Origin: Dryococelus australis
Taxonomy: Eukaryota; Arthropoda; Insecta; Phasmatodea; Phasmatidae
Direction of reading: 5' to 3'
NCBI GenBank assembly: GCA_029891345.1
Contig: CM056999.1
Span: forward strand, 29,051,418-29,115,417
Length of the DNA: 64,000 nucleotides
Position 1 is the stretch's first letter; every line of letters starts with the position of its first letter. The notes under the pieces were generated by a model, which saw nothing but the letters and a program-made list of their open reading frames with translations, was not told where the DNA came from and did no database searches. A program made the translations under genes and the position numbers. This document shows, in pieces, positions 22,683 to 35,695 of this stretch.

Positions 22683-24905
22683 AGGGTACAGGGCGTGTAG
22701 ATGCAGTGGTAGGCTGTTAGGTTGATAATTGCAGCACATTGGGTTTAGGAGATGGTACCAGTACTGAATATCCTAGTCCGTGCAGCTCATTCACTTCACA
22801 CATTATCACTGTTTATACTGTTTGTGGTTATTTAATGTCTCTCAAGCCGGTGCGACGATTTGTACAGGCTGAGGTTTTGATGGTTGTTTCGGAGTTATCC
22901 CACACTCACATGCAGATGTTATGCATAACACGTGGTGTCGACTTTGGTGGTCATAACAGGTATCGATGTCTCTATTAGCATGTCCTTACATTTCCATTTC
23001 ACTCATACTTGTAGTTATGCGATCCCTAGTGACTGTGTAGTCCACAGGTGTTGCATGGTAGCTACTTGTCCATCTTTGGGTGGTGCAGCATTGTAAGCCT
23101 CCGAATTGTCATTTCCACACTTCGATTCTTTCCATGGTGTTGAGCTATTTCAGCAGTTAATGTATCCAGCAATGCATGCAGGATATCAGATCATGCTCTG
23201 GTCCTTCGCATCACTGTCGGTTATCAAACACCTAGTATGTACATTCTGCTGTTTGCATCTCCTGTATGAGTGAAGATGATGTTGAAGTTCTGCCTGAGAG
23301 GCATCTGCAGATGTTGTCTGTTGGATTGTATTTGCCAAACGGGTCACTGTCAATCACTTTGCCACAGTTCTACATGTGATTGCAGGCCAACGCTCCATCA
23401 CGAACATGTAACCTGTGCAGTCGTCCGGCATGGCTGCACAGAAATCTTCATGGGGGCTATGGCCCTCCCATTCACATGTTAGTCCCACACATGTGGACAA
23501 TGTTTATGATGGTGATTGTTGTCGCTGGTGTGGGGGCCGGGCAAGCACGTGCTCATAGCCTTTCTTGTGGTACTCAGCACAGACGACCGGGAAAACATGT
23601 GTAAGAGTGGAGGAATATGAAAAAAATGTTACCATTTGAGTTCCTGATACACACACCACTGATGGCAGCCTCCTCACACTCCATGTTCACCAAAAACTGA
23701 AAATGACTGTTCCAGGCTTGGTCACCCATGTGGCTGCGGTGCGTTTGGCCACACATAAAGGGCGCCAATTGATGGACAGGATATTGACATCCACAAAGCA
23801 AGTCCGAATTAGCCACACTTGGGTTTAACAGTGTCGATACCATGCTCGGCACTGTTAAACCCAAGTGTGGCTATGCCGATTTGCTGGTAGCGGGGTTATC
23901 AAAGGATCTCGAACATGAGTTATTATATCCGTTGGTCACCAGCTGACCAAATGAGAATCTGCTCGGGTTAACACGGGACTCTCGATGTGGGCCCTGGTCG
24001 AAAATCCCAGGCCTAATGACCCTGTATCCCCAGGCATCTGAATAGAGAAATTTAACATGACTGCTGCAGACTTTCATTAATTACACAAATAAACACTCGA
24101 GTTGGGCTTCCTAACACACCTTTCGAACACTGTAATAAACTTTCTACATAAACACACATTACCACTCTAAGACTTATATGATGGTATACATGTGGTAGCT
24201 ATCGGGGAAAATAAAAGTACAGCGACCTTACGTCTCGTCAACAGCCAAGAATAAAATATACACAACATATATGTTGAATAAAAATGCTGGTTATTCAGTA
24301 TTGAGAATGCATTGGGATATTATTTAAAATAGACAAGCGTGTTGCACTAAGCCCTGCACTGGCTGAAGCTGAAAAATGGCGCAAGTGCTGCGAAAGAAAA
24401 ATTTAAGTATTTGACATACCAGAAGGGCCATGAGTATGCTCAAGATGGGAGGCATGCTCAGAGGTGCACAAAGTAGAGAAGAATATTCCAGATAACTTTA
24501 AAGTCTATTGGAACTAACTGCCCATCACAAAGAGTTGCTTGGCCTCCGAGTGGGGAGATATGCGACCTGCCCTTACACACATCCAACCAAGACTAAAGAT
24601 GGTGGCATGCCGTCGGTGACACCTCAGTACCAATGCCGCGCCATAACATTAAATCCCTTACAAAAATAATTACGTGAATCATATGTGACACTACACTGGA
24701 TAATACATGCATTAAATTGTATTGCATGCTATAACTCTGCAAATACAATACACAAAACATATAAAATTTACCTGTAGCTGAATTTTATATGAAAAATGAT
24801 TTTAGTTAAATAGGTCTATCTGTTTCCTGAAAGAGAAAAGAAACAAACATACTAATACATTTAAAGGGAAACATACTGCTTTAATTTGTGGCACTACTGA
24901 GACTT
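22683..24905 (-). mobile_element. C-family gag-leader plus truncated 5' LTR, copy 2
   Basis: Starts with a segment matching the end of element C gag (ATGGTAGGG...GCAGTGGTAGG), continues through leader to the primer-binding site at 23761-23767, then an LTR from TG at 23770. Similarity to copy 1 ends at about 24905 (copy 1 position about 22045), so the outer third of the LTR is missing. Open frames show no motifs. Confidence 0.65.
23811..23872. repeat. Perfect 23-bp inverted repeat in the LTR of C-family copy 2
   Basis: Left arm 23811-23833 begins AGCCACACTTGGGTTTAA; right arm 23850-23872 is its exact reverse complement; the loop is 16 bases. It sits about 40 bp inside the LTR from the primer-binding site, in the U5 side of the element's RNA. 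In copy 1 the matching segment (about 21072-21140) keeps only parts of the pairing. Confidence 0.9.
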
Positions 24906-26439
24906 TCTGTATTCCCGCTAGGGTTTGGGTCCTTCAATACTACCTCACTCACCGATTGACTTGAACCACAATACGTACTACTCAGGGTACATAGGAATCT
25001 CGTCTTAAGGATCCTTTTTGCCACATTATATAAAGCCTAAGTTTCATTCCAATATTCAATACTAATCCTAGTAATATTTATACCTGGATAGTAAACTACC
25101 AGTGATATCAAATGAAAGTCAAACGTTTTTAGTTTGCGTTTTTTATTAACGTCAGTTTTGGTTACAAACTCGCAAAAAATTAATTGACACAAACTTTAAA
25201 TATGCAGGTAGATGACGGGCTTAATATTCAAAATAGCAATATTTAACATTACACAATTATTGGCCATCAAATCTATCTGTATCAAACACTGTTGCAATAA
25301 ATGAGTGACCCATGGTAAAATTACAGTTAATACACACAGGAATAAAATGTTTAAAAGGACGTCACCGCCTGGGTTGCTCGCGCCGGGTAGTATCACAGCT
25401 GAGAAACTGCTGCAGCAAATTCTTATGGAGTTAAAGCCCGCGATTCTATAGGGTTCTTAGAATGACGACTCAAAACTTGAAAATGTAGTTCTTTAAATGA
25501 CGGCTCCATACTTGCAAATGTAGTACATTGACATAGGGTGAGGAAATCCCCACATATATATTGCTTACAACGTCGGCCCAGTAGCGAACCCCACATAGAC
25601 TCGCTCAGCACGCAGCAGTGCCGATGTACAATAGGCTCCTCACAACAGCTGACTTGCGGCGGCAAGAACACGCCCCCAAGGCGCAAGCAAAACAGTCTTC
25701 GCATGTTTGCAACTTTCACACCAACACTTGGTAGTTAACACCGACATTAAATGCGGTACAGAAATCCAATTTATACATTGTGGCAGATGTGCACAATGTT
25801 AATATGCAAGTCGGTTTACAAGTCGCGGTAGTTACAAGCCTTTCGGCAGGACAAGCAGTACATGAGTAAAATTTATGGTGTTGAATCTCACCATATATTA
25901 ACAGTCTCCCTCGGCAGGAATTTACACATAATTAAATATCATAGCATTTTTCTGCTATTACCATTCACGAACGCTCGGCCTCAAACACTCGCTCACACCT
26001 AAGCTGGCACATTTGTCTGACATCGCCCAGCACGCAAACCTGGGGGAATCACTGGCTCAGAAACAATTTGTGCCTGCCAGGTCGGAACGATGACTCCCGA
26101 CGCCCTTGCAAATGCGGGCCTACCACTAAGCAAAACCCGATCGCCACACACCACACCAGGCTGTGACTTCCCTAACAAAAACACAATGGCAAAGACTATA
26201 CGCTTAGCACACTATAAAATCTAACCACTATAAAATATACACATATAAGAATGCAATATAATAAAATATACCAAAAAAAGATAAATAAATATCCAAGAAA
26301 AATAAATAAAAGAATAAATATTACATCATATAAAGTACATGGAAAGGACTGAACTATATTAAAATGCAAAGAATTTTTAAAACTGGCTGATGCACTGTCC
26401 ATCCCATAAACTGAGTGTTATAAACTCCAACATCTTGGC
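24906..26439. other. Unassigned sequence with two GC-richer islands
   Basis: Mostly AT-rich. Two stretches, about 25560-25740 and 25960-26190, are GC-richer and have short open frames on the minus strand (25423-25719 and 25999-26184), without recognisable motifs. They could be LTR promoter regions or part of an unknown repeat. Confidence 0.4.
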
Positions 26440-26715
26440 AGCAAACCAAAACAGAGCCAACACCATTGTAACACTACAAATTAATATTTATGTCCTGAAA
26501 AATATCTCACGTAAATTTCGTATTTTGCGGTTCGAAGAGTTCGCATCTTATTGTAAGCATCAACATGAAAATTTCAGTATTTTAATATTTTTCTTTTTTA
26601 AAAGGGCTACCTGCCTGTCTACAAGTTCCCTTGCTTCTGTGTTTATGATGCACTTAACACTTTTGCAAAATATTTAAGGATGGCTAAGAGCCACGTGCCC
26701 ACGTGGTCGGTTCAA
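26440..26715 (-). repeat. Isolated C-family LTR fragment
   Basis: Matches 22020-22275, including GGTTCGAAGAGTTCGCATCTTA and CC(A/C)ACGTGGTCG. It lies in the same orientation as the other C-family LTRs but directly before a plus-strand env-like remnant, so it is not that remnant's own LTR in any simple way. Confidence 0.6.
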
Positions 26716-27915
26716 AAGTTAGCCACTCATTATTTAGAGAACATAAAGTTCTTATTCTCTCTGTTTAATCAAATCACTCATGAATTATGGGACAGAAGCA
26801 TGATACATGGTTTTAGGTTGGATTTGAGCACTATGTTGTTAAGAGTAAGTGAAGCCTTGTCTATTGCTATGTTAGAAGTTTTTGACCTCAAGCATGCTAT
26901 CAAAACCACTGTTCCTGGATGGTTGTTCTACTTTGCTGTATTCCAAAGATTTTATGTATATTCTCAATCAAATACAAAGATTAATTGCACTTCCCCTTCA
27001 TATGATAGCACCTGGTACTTTTGAGAATCTTTGTTCATAATATGGTTTATTTACTGTTCTGGCCATTATATATAATGCCTCTCTGAATGTTGTAGTGAAT
27101 GTACCACTGGCAAACAAAGTTACAGAGCTTATGCATTTCCTGTACTGGTACCAAACATAAACTCTTACTTGTTATTAAAGTATCTGATTTCCTAATTGTA
27201 AGTCAAGACAGAAAACATTTTGCCTCCATTTCTGAGAATATTTTGTCTAAGCATAAAATCTATGGGTTACCTATTTGTCCCTCAGACTACCCATTTTTTG
27301 ATGCTCATGTGGATAGTTGAGAATTCAATTGGTTTTCAGGTAAACCGCACATCGATTTATGTGACAAATCTGTAGTATCGCTTGACCTACCCTTTTTGAG
27401 AAAAACAGACTCTCTGTGGCTTTTTGCAATTAAATTTCCTATTGACGTCAGTTTCCTGTGTAGAACGACTGTAGACTCACAACACAATTTTACCCTATAC
27501 TTATATGGAACTGGTTTTATCAGCAATGCTTCACATTGTGACATAGTTAGTTTCTATTTTAAAACTTTTAGACAAGTGTATTCGTCTATCCATTTAAATA
27601 AGTTTCTTCCTGTTCTTCATGTTCCCAAGCTCTTTTCAAAACTCACTTCATTGCAAATTACAAATCTACCTAAGCTTGCTCCTAATGATTCCATTACCAA
27701 GGAGTTAGATTCCCTCCTTGCTTCACACCCCCATGGTACCAATTTCTGTGATGTTGTGGATCTTCTTCAACCCCACCCTTTCCTACCACCTCAATATACT
27801 AGAGTGATTTCTTTTAGTTTGTCCACTCTTGCAGTATGTGGAGTTGCCTTAATTGTGGCCGTTTGGTTGAAAGTCCAAAGTCTGTGCTGTTATGCCTACA
27901 CATCCTGCCCCTAAA
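26716..27915 (+). pseudogene. Env-like glycoprotein remnant (errantivirus/retrovirus type)
   Basis: A membrane glycoprotein remnant carried by an endogenous element. The stretch 26680-27024 has a Leu/Ser-rich helical region; a middle stretch near 27150-27320 has Cys-containing text (GLPICPSD); 27396-27914 has N-glycosylation motifs (NFT, NAS), spaced Cys residues, ITNLPKL and, near its end, a strongly hydrophobic segment (about residues 137-158 of that stretch) followed by CC, as in a C-terminal membrane anchor. At least one frame change and stops separate the pieces. A polypurine tract and possible LTR start follow at 28091-28102, as expected for env at the 3' end. Alternative: an unrelated decayed membrane protein. 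Confidence 0.5.
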
Positions 27916-28090
27916 GATCATGCAGTAGTTTTACCATTGCCAATCTGCCTAGTGGCACTTCCTCCTCTTAATGTTTGTTTTCACCTAGTGTTTTCTCATA
28001 TGTAAATTCTCTTGTAAATTTATTGTCACTAGTTGATTTTTTTTGCTCATTTCTCTTTTGCCTCACTGTCTTATGTGTGCCCTGGTTTCA

Positions 28091-28099
28091 GGAGGGGAG
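28091..28099 (+). promoter_or_regulatory. Candidate polypurine tract after the env-like remnant
   Basis: GGAGGGGAG is followed by TATGTGCCAAATG, resembling the PPT/LTR junction of env-carrying Gypsy elements. The LTR would begin near TG at 28102 or 28104. No second LTR copy was found to prove it. Confidence 0.45.
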
Positions 28100-28554
28100 T
28101 ATGTGCCAAATGTATTTGCACAGTTAATTTTTTTTCTACAGTGTTGACATTCAAGTAATACTTACTTAATTAACTACCTTTATTGCCTAAATAATATATT
28201 TTTAATGAATATCTGCCCCTGTTAATTGTGTTATTGTGTTATTTATGTCAAACGACTATAATTATTAGATTCTTCAATATATTGTTTATTTACGACAAGT
28301 TTGCATGATTAAACAATTGAATGAGAAGAATACTTTAAAATATTGTACTTTTGGCTCATTTTGTTTCAGTATACAAATATTGTGATTTCCTTTGTAATTG
28401 TTTTGAATGGTGTCAAGTAGCTCTAAAGTTCATAATTTGGCTATTATTACTACTTGAGATTAATTAATTACAAGGTTTTAGTAAACGATTTAGAAGTATT
28501 TCAGTAGTTGTTAAATAATTGATTATGTGTGAGAAACACAGTGTTCTGAGCACA

Positions 28555-31144
<2,590 letters not shown>

Positions 31145-31395
31145 GCATTTGCACCCACTTGGCATCCTGGCAGGGACGAGAGGATGTGCCGACTGCTATC
31201 TTAGCTGTCATCATTTTTTTTATTTTTTCGCCCACAACCCCCCCCCCCCCCCCAAACATTTATTTCACCCTTTTCAATAGAAATTTCTCATTCTCCCCTC
31301 AGAATTTCCCTTTTTTGCTTGGACGACTGCATGCTGTCACATTCTGGTCAATTTCAACCGATGATCCGTCAATGTATGTATGACACATTGTGTGT
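31145..31395 (+). mobile_element. E-family leader fragment, plus orientation
   Basis: Matches the reverse complement of 53275-53487. Shared text includes TCCTGGCAGGGAC, GAATTTCCCTTT and CATTCTGGTC(A/G)ATTTC(A/C)ACCGATGA. In the E copy it directly follows the primer-binding site; here the corresponding site reads TTTGCACCCACTTGGC, a decayed form. A run of 16 C lies at 31238-31253. Only leader is present; gag does not follow. Confidence 0.7.
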
Positions 31396-31769
31396 GGTGT
31401 CGGAAAGTGTGAAGACACCCTGACATTCCACACCACCACCATATGAAGAATGTTCGAGTGCATTGCCCTCTACTCCCCGACATCAGCTATCGGTAATTCC
31501 CACACCCGCCGCCAGTCGACTCCCATCATAGCATGTTCGACAGGTCACAGCCAGGAGTGCTAGTATCGGTGTGGTCATGTTGGCTGGTGCACCCATCGCC
31601 AGTAGTTGTGCGCTACATCGGAGAGTGCTGTGAATTAATGTTTGGTAACTCAAAAAATGCAGTAGGAGTGAGGGATCGTTCTGGCTTCCCTTGGGTTACC
31701 AGTCCAGCACCTAGACCACACGACTATAATTGCATGATAAGTGTGAGGAGATGAAATATCATATATACA

Positions 31770-32560
31770 TGCATAGCCTACGCACTCGACAGGCATTGCA
31801 CAATCATATGTCTCACATTGGCCTACACATTCACCAGACATCATGAGGTTTTCTCCCTTCTGGACACGCCGATGGAGTCTTCTGCAGACATTGCTCGGTT
31901 ACAAGAAAATCGCATGGGTATACACACACACCAAACAATAAACGTACCCTGCTTGAATCCCTGCCGTCTCACCTAGGAGAAGAAATAAAGAAAATACTCG
32001 AATGGGCCTACACACTCACCAGACAATAAATGCGAGCTGGCTATATGTACTCCGCCTTGACATCCTCGACAGATATTACATTGTTAGGAGATGTAAATAA
32101 CCACATTGGCCTACACACTTACCAGACAATAAACATGAGCTGGCGTGGTTTGCTCCATCTGGACTCCCCGAAGCGATGGACATCCTCGACAGATATTGCA
32201 CGGTTAGGAGAAATACTCGTATGGCCTACGACACTCACCAGACGATAAATTATCATCGCGAGGTTTTCTCACTTCTGGACCCACCAATTATGCCCTCGGC
32301 AGATATTGTATGGTATGGGAAAATAATACATGCATGAGCCTACACACTAACCAGGCAATAAACACGAGCTGGCGATGTTTTTTTCCTTCTGGATGCACCT
32401 AAGCCAATGATGTTTCCAGAAGACATCGTGAAGTTAGGAGAAGTAAATTCTCACATTGACCTAAACACTCACCAGACAATAAACTTGTCATTGTGAGCCA
32501 GCTAGGTTTTCTCCTTCTGGAATCGTCAATGTGAACGTCGTCAGTTGTGAATATGATGGA
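31770..32560. repeat. Satellite-like tandem array, monomer about 103-120 bp
   Basis: The phrase GCCTACACACTCACCAGACAATAAA and variants recurs near 31819, 32006, 32109, 32224, 32338 and 32458 (spacings 103, 115, 114, 120). Each unit also carries a GGTTTTCTC..TTCTGGA block or a CAGATATTG..GGTTAGGAGA block. Units are diverged and some are partial. No coding. It directly borders the left end of the Polinton-like element. Confidence 0.8.
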
Positions 32561-32622
32561 GTATGACAGAACGAGCAGGTTTTCTCATATTCCTTCTCCT
32601 ATGCTATTAACATCATTAGATC

Positions 32623-33995
32623 AGTAGATGGATATAGCCGATTCGGGTGCACCTGCTGCCGGCTGTGGATCGCTTGATCGAAGGGGCTCAGCCGCCATCT
32701 TGGAATCTGGACTTCCATGCTCTGCCAATCTGGTCATGTGACCACCATGTTGGATTCTGCTACCTTTGTAGCTAATGTGCCATTTTGGGCCACCATTTTG
32801 GTAACCAGTTTGTCATTTTTCATGCTCTATCATTCCATGTAGCCTCGCTTGCATTCCGAGGGTGTTCTCTGCATTTTCCCATTATTAATTGCCCTCTTTC
32901 ATTATTTCATTCCTTCTCTCTTTCTCTCTTCCTTTCTATCATTCTTTCTTTCCTGCTCTCTTCCTCTCCCATTTGTTAAATTAGTCATATTTGTTTACAT
33001 TTACATGGAGACCACCATCCAGTTTTTTTGTCATTTGTTTCCTACTGCCATATTTGTTTGTATTAAATGGACGATGCCATCGTGGTTTTAATTCATATGT
33101 CATTTGTTTCCCACATTATTTATGGAGTTGGCTGCTAGGAGCGTTGCGATCTTTGTTCTGATGTCTGCTAGGAGCGCTGGTGTAGCTCTCATTGGATTAG
33201 GTTTAGAGTTGGCCGCTAGGGGTGCTGCTTTTTATTGAACTCAAATATACCATTTGGAATGGTGTGTGAACGAACTACTAGATCTTAGGTATCAAGGCTA
33301 ACACCTTAGCCTACTCGGCTATCGTGACATGTGCTGGGACAAGAGTTTATAACAATTATATACCTTGGAGGCGAATAAATATCTGGTCTCTCATTAAAGA
33401 CATTGAATTTCTTATTGTTCATATTTTTCAATGATATAATTTTTAAGTATTTTATTCATATATAATATTTTTATTACTACCGCAGACTTAAGATATTTTT
33501 TAATCTGTAAGTATTTCTGTTTAAGTAAATTTTATGTACAATTTAATGTTTGACAATTTTGTTTACATATAATATATTTGTAACTATTCCACACTTTATT
33601 TTCAGTAAACTTTTTGCTATTCATTTTTATATAATATTCTTTTGAATTCCCTATGCCTAAGTGATTTATTTACATGTAGGGTCTTTTTTGCTCACATTGA
33701 ACTTAGAAAAACTTTTATACCACCCATATTTTGAATGTAAAATATTTCCTACCCCTATGCCAGGACTTGTAAATTTTTTTCCCACCTTCCTATTGTCTTA
33801 CGGTATTCATCAACCTATCTTCATTTAACCTAACCACCACACTCTAGTCATCACCAGACCAAGTTAGAGCTTAAAATACTTTTTTCATTTTATAAATTTT
33901 ATGAAAATATGTACCTCAGAAATAAAAAACAGGACTTTTTACACAAAATTGATTGTACAGATAATAAAATATACATAATCCGCAAAAAAATCTAA
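32623..33995 (+). repeat. Left terminal inverted repeat of the Polinton-like element
   Basis: Pairs with 38345-39593. Matches run through CCGATTCGGG(T/C)GCACC, CATGCTCTATCATTCCATG, CCATATTTGTTTACATTTA-type text, GGAGTTGGC, AATAAATATCT(G/T)GTCTCTCAT, CACCACACT(C/T)TAGTCATCA and ATAATAAAATATACATAATC. About 130 bp (about 32680-32812) is present only in this arm. Confidence 0.88.
33250..33328 (-). other. tRNA-like sequence in the left TIR
   Basis: On the minus strand it begins GTCACGATAGCCGAGTAGG and continues CTAAGGTGTTAGCCTTGA, close to the acceptor, D-arm and anticodon-stem 5' part of a class II (Ser/Leu-type) tRNA with its A box. The B box region reads AGTAGTTCGTTCAC, a weak match. It cannot fold as a complete tRNA by eye. 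Its partner lies in the right TIR at 39024-39082. Confidence 0.45.
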
Positions 33996-34045
33996 ATATT
34001 TTTCAATATACATATGCATCCAAATACATGCAACTTTGTTATTGG

Positions 34046-34537
34046 TTATAGTCTTTTATGCATTTTGCTATTCAAACTTGTGTTGTCCTTGTGCGAAAAT
34101 ATGACATTGATTACACCAACATGCTGTGCAGGGTAGGTTATGTAAGTAACTACACTTTTGAGGACAATAGCCAAAGTCACAAGATACCTGCTTGCAACAA
34201 ACCTGGTACCGGGGTACTGATGAGAAATGAACTTAACCTTTACAGGTATGTGCATGTCTAAGTAAACTTGGACTCAATGGAGGTAACTTCATCTTCAACA
34301 TGAATGTGTATGGGTAGAGTAACATCTTGCATGACAATATGTATGTTGCCACTGCAATCATGTATAGGTGGTGGTGGTGGTGTTGGTGGTAGAGGTGGTG
34401 GTGGTGGTGAGTGGTGGTGGTGGTGGTGGTGATGGTGGTGGTGGTTGTGTAGATTCAGTGCTATAAGTTTTAAAATGTCTCTTTGAAGCATCCCTCTGAG
34501 AAAACAGCTTCTGACAGAAATCGTACTGTAATGACAT
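34046..34537 (-). pseudogene. Zinc-finger / proline-rich ORF remnant opposite the virion genes
   Basis: A divergent gene of the Polinton-like element. From ATG at 34537 the minus strand reads a degenerate C2H2-like finger (YDFCQKLFSQRDASKRHF: second Cys and first His present, first Cys replaced). It then enters a CCA repeat coding Pro and Thr and meets a stop after a frame slip in the repeat. A different frame stays open after the repeat (ending SIESKFT at 34258), and a further open stretch (34046-34255) follows. Repeat-driven frame slippage appears to have broken it. Function unknown; possibly a DNA-binding regulator. Confidence 0.45.
34367..34447. repeat. (GGT)n/(ACC)n trinucleotide repeat
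   Basis: Imperfect GGT repeat of about 80 bp inside the minus-strand remnant above. It reads as Pro, His or Thr runs depending on frame. Confidence 0.95.
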
Positions 34538-34595
34538 ATTTGAATATGATATGTCAATACAGTTCCAAGTTTAGGATGATACTGAAATTTAAATG

Positions 34596-34603
34596 TATAA
34601 AAG
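34596..34603 (+). promoter_or_regulatory. TATA-like box before the PLA2-like gene
   Basis: TATAAAAG lies 37 bases upstream of the first ATG (34640) in the 102-bp gap between divergent reading frames (34537 minus and 34640 plus). Position and sequence fit a core promoter, inferred only. Confidence 0.45.
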
Positions 34604-34639
34604 AAGCATATTTATGCTTTTCTCGCTTATTTCACAGTG

Positions 34640-35219
34640 ATGTCTCGAAGAGGTAAGACTGTAGCTGGAAGCAGGATCGTCGATATGCTGATCAAAAATC
34701 TACCATTCAAGCTGCACATTCCTGGGTACAAATCCTGTGGGCAGGGACCCAGGCAAGCGAAAAGGCTGTCATGTGGTGACATAGGCACAAACGAACTGGA
34801 CGATGCATGCAAGCAACAAATTGTCGCCTATTCCCAGCATAAGGATCTGCAAGCCAGACACCAGGCAGACAAGATACTTGCACAGAAGGCCGACGAAATA
34901 AGAAAATCATCAGACACCAGACTCGGAGAAAAAATTGCAGCATGAGATGTTTCCAACGTGGTGAAGGCCAAAATGAAGATGTGCATTGGTGCAGAGAGCT
35001 AGCAGAAGGCGCGAGTGAAACGAAAAGTGTTGAAAAAGGGGAAAAAAGCATAACAGTCCAAGAAAACAACTACTGGTTAATTTTTTCCATTGCTTTTGCC
35101 TGCACTCGAATTCCTCGGTGGTCCAATCGGAGCCACAAGTGGTATATTTCTAGCTAACAACACAGAATCGAACGAACGAAAGCAGTTGTCCGAGGCCCAA
35201 AAACATAATGCGAACATGT
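34640..35219 (+). pseudogene. Phospholipase-A2-like protein remnant of the Polinton-like element
   Basis: PLA2-like domains occur in parvovirus capsid proteins and in many Polinton-like elements. From ATG 34640, 101 residues are open. Residues 25-36 (LHIPGYKSCGQG) resemble the calcium loop. Residues 52-64 form the helix that in active enzymes carries the C..HD..Y motif; Cys57 and Tyr64 are present, but the His-Asp positions read Gln60-Ile61, so catalysis would be lost. The frame stops at 34945. Related text continues in another frame, including a Gly/Ala-rich hydrophobic stretch (LEFLGGPIGATSGIF) before a stop at about 35219. Confidence 0.7.
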
Positions 35220-35388
35220 AAGCTATCTCTATGGGTAAAAAAAGGCAAGGTCTCTACCTAAGGCCATACCCAGTAGGAGGTGGAAGTGTGCAAAAGCGAT
35301 GCAGCAAGAGGGGGCACTAATAAAATCTCTTCCGAAATGACCTCTCACAAACATGGATTTGGAACTGTTTGCACGCAAATAAAAGATA

Positions 35389-35640
35389 ATGAATTTTAGA
35401 GGAGTGTTTATGCAAGATGATTTGCCCCCTAAACTAAAATCTATTGTATATGCCATAATGAATCTGGATATGACAGCAAGGCCCAGTATGCACTGGGTAA
35501 CTTATGTCAAACATGGTAAATGTGCAGACGATTATGACAGTTTTGGGAATTTGCATCCTCCATAAAAACTTCCACTGTACCTGAAGAATTGCCAACTGAT
35601 CAACAACTACAACATGGAACAGAAACCGAACACCTAGAAT
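35389..35640 (+). pseudogene. Adenain-like cysteine protease remnant
   Basis: Adenovirus-type proteases process capsid precursors in adenoviruses, adintoviruses and Polintons. From ATG 35389 a 58-codon open stretch reads MNFRGVFMQDDLP and later PSMHWVTYVKHGKC followed by DDYDSFGNLHPP. HW (His35) plus the DSFG block are the family's catalytic-His and neighbouring motifs. A stop at 35563 ends it. The Gln and Cys of the second half are not found in frame, though the segment to about 35640 has matching length. The lost half and flanking stops make it non-functional. Confidence 0.65.
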
Positions 35641-35695
35641 AGCAGCTCCGTGTGCCATTGCTTCCTCGTTCACTCATAAAAGTAATTGTAAAAAA

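Noticed and set aside
31770..32560. CRISPR array
   Set aside because: The repeat units are long, diverged and variable in length, and the setting is eukaryotic.
34258..34557. Poly-His/Pro protein from the minus strand
   Set aside because: The His and Pro runs come from the CCA repeat. Only the finger-like start in a neighbouring frame has support; kept as a broken ORF.
34640..35219. Parvovirus (densovirus) insertion
   Set aside because: A PLA2-like domain alone could suggest this, but the adenain-like protease, the gene order and the kilobase TIRs fit a Polinton-like element better.
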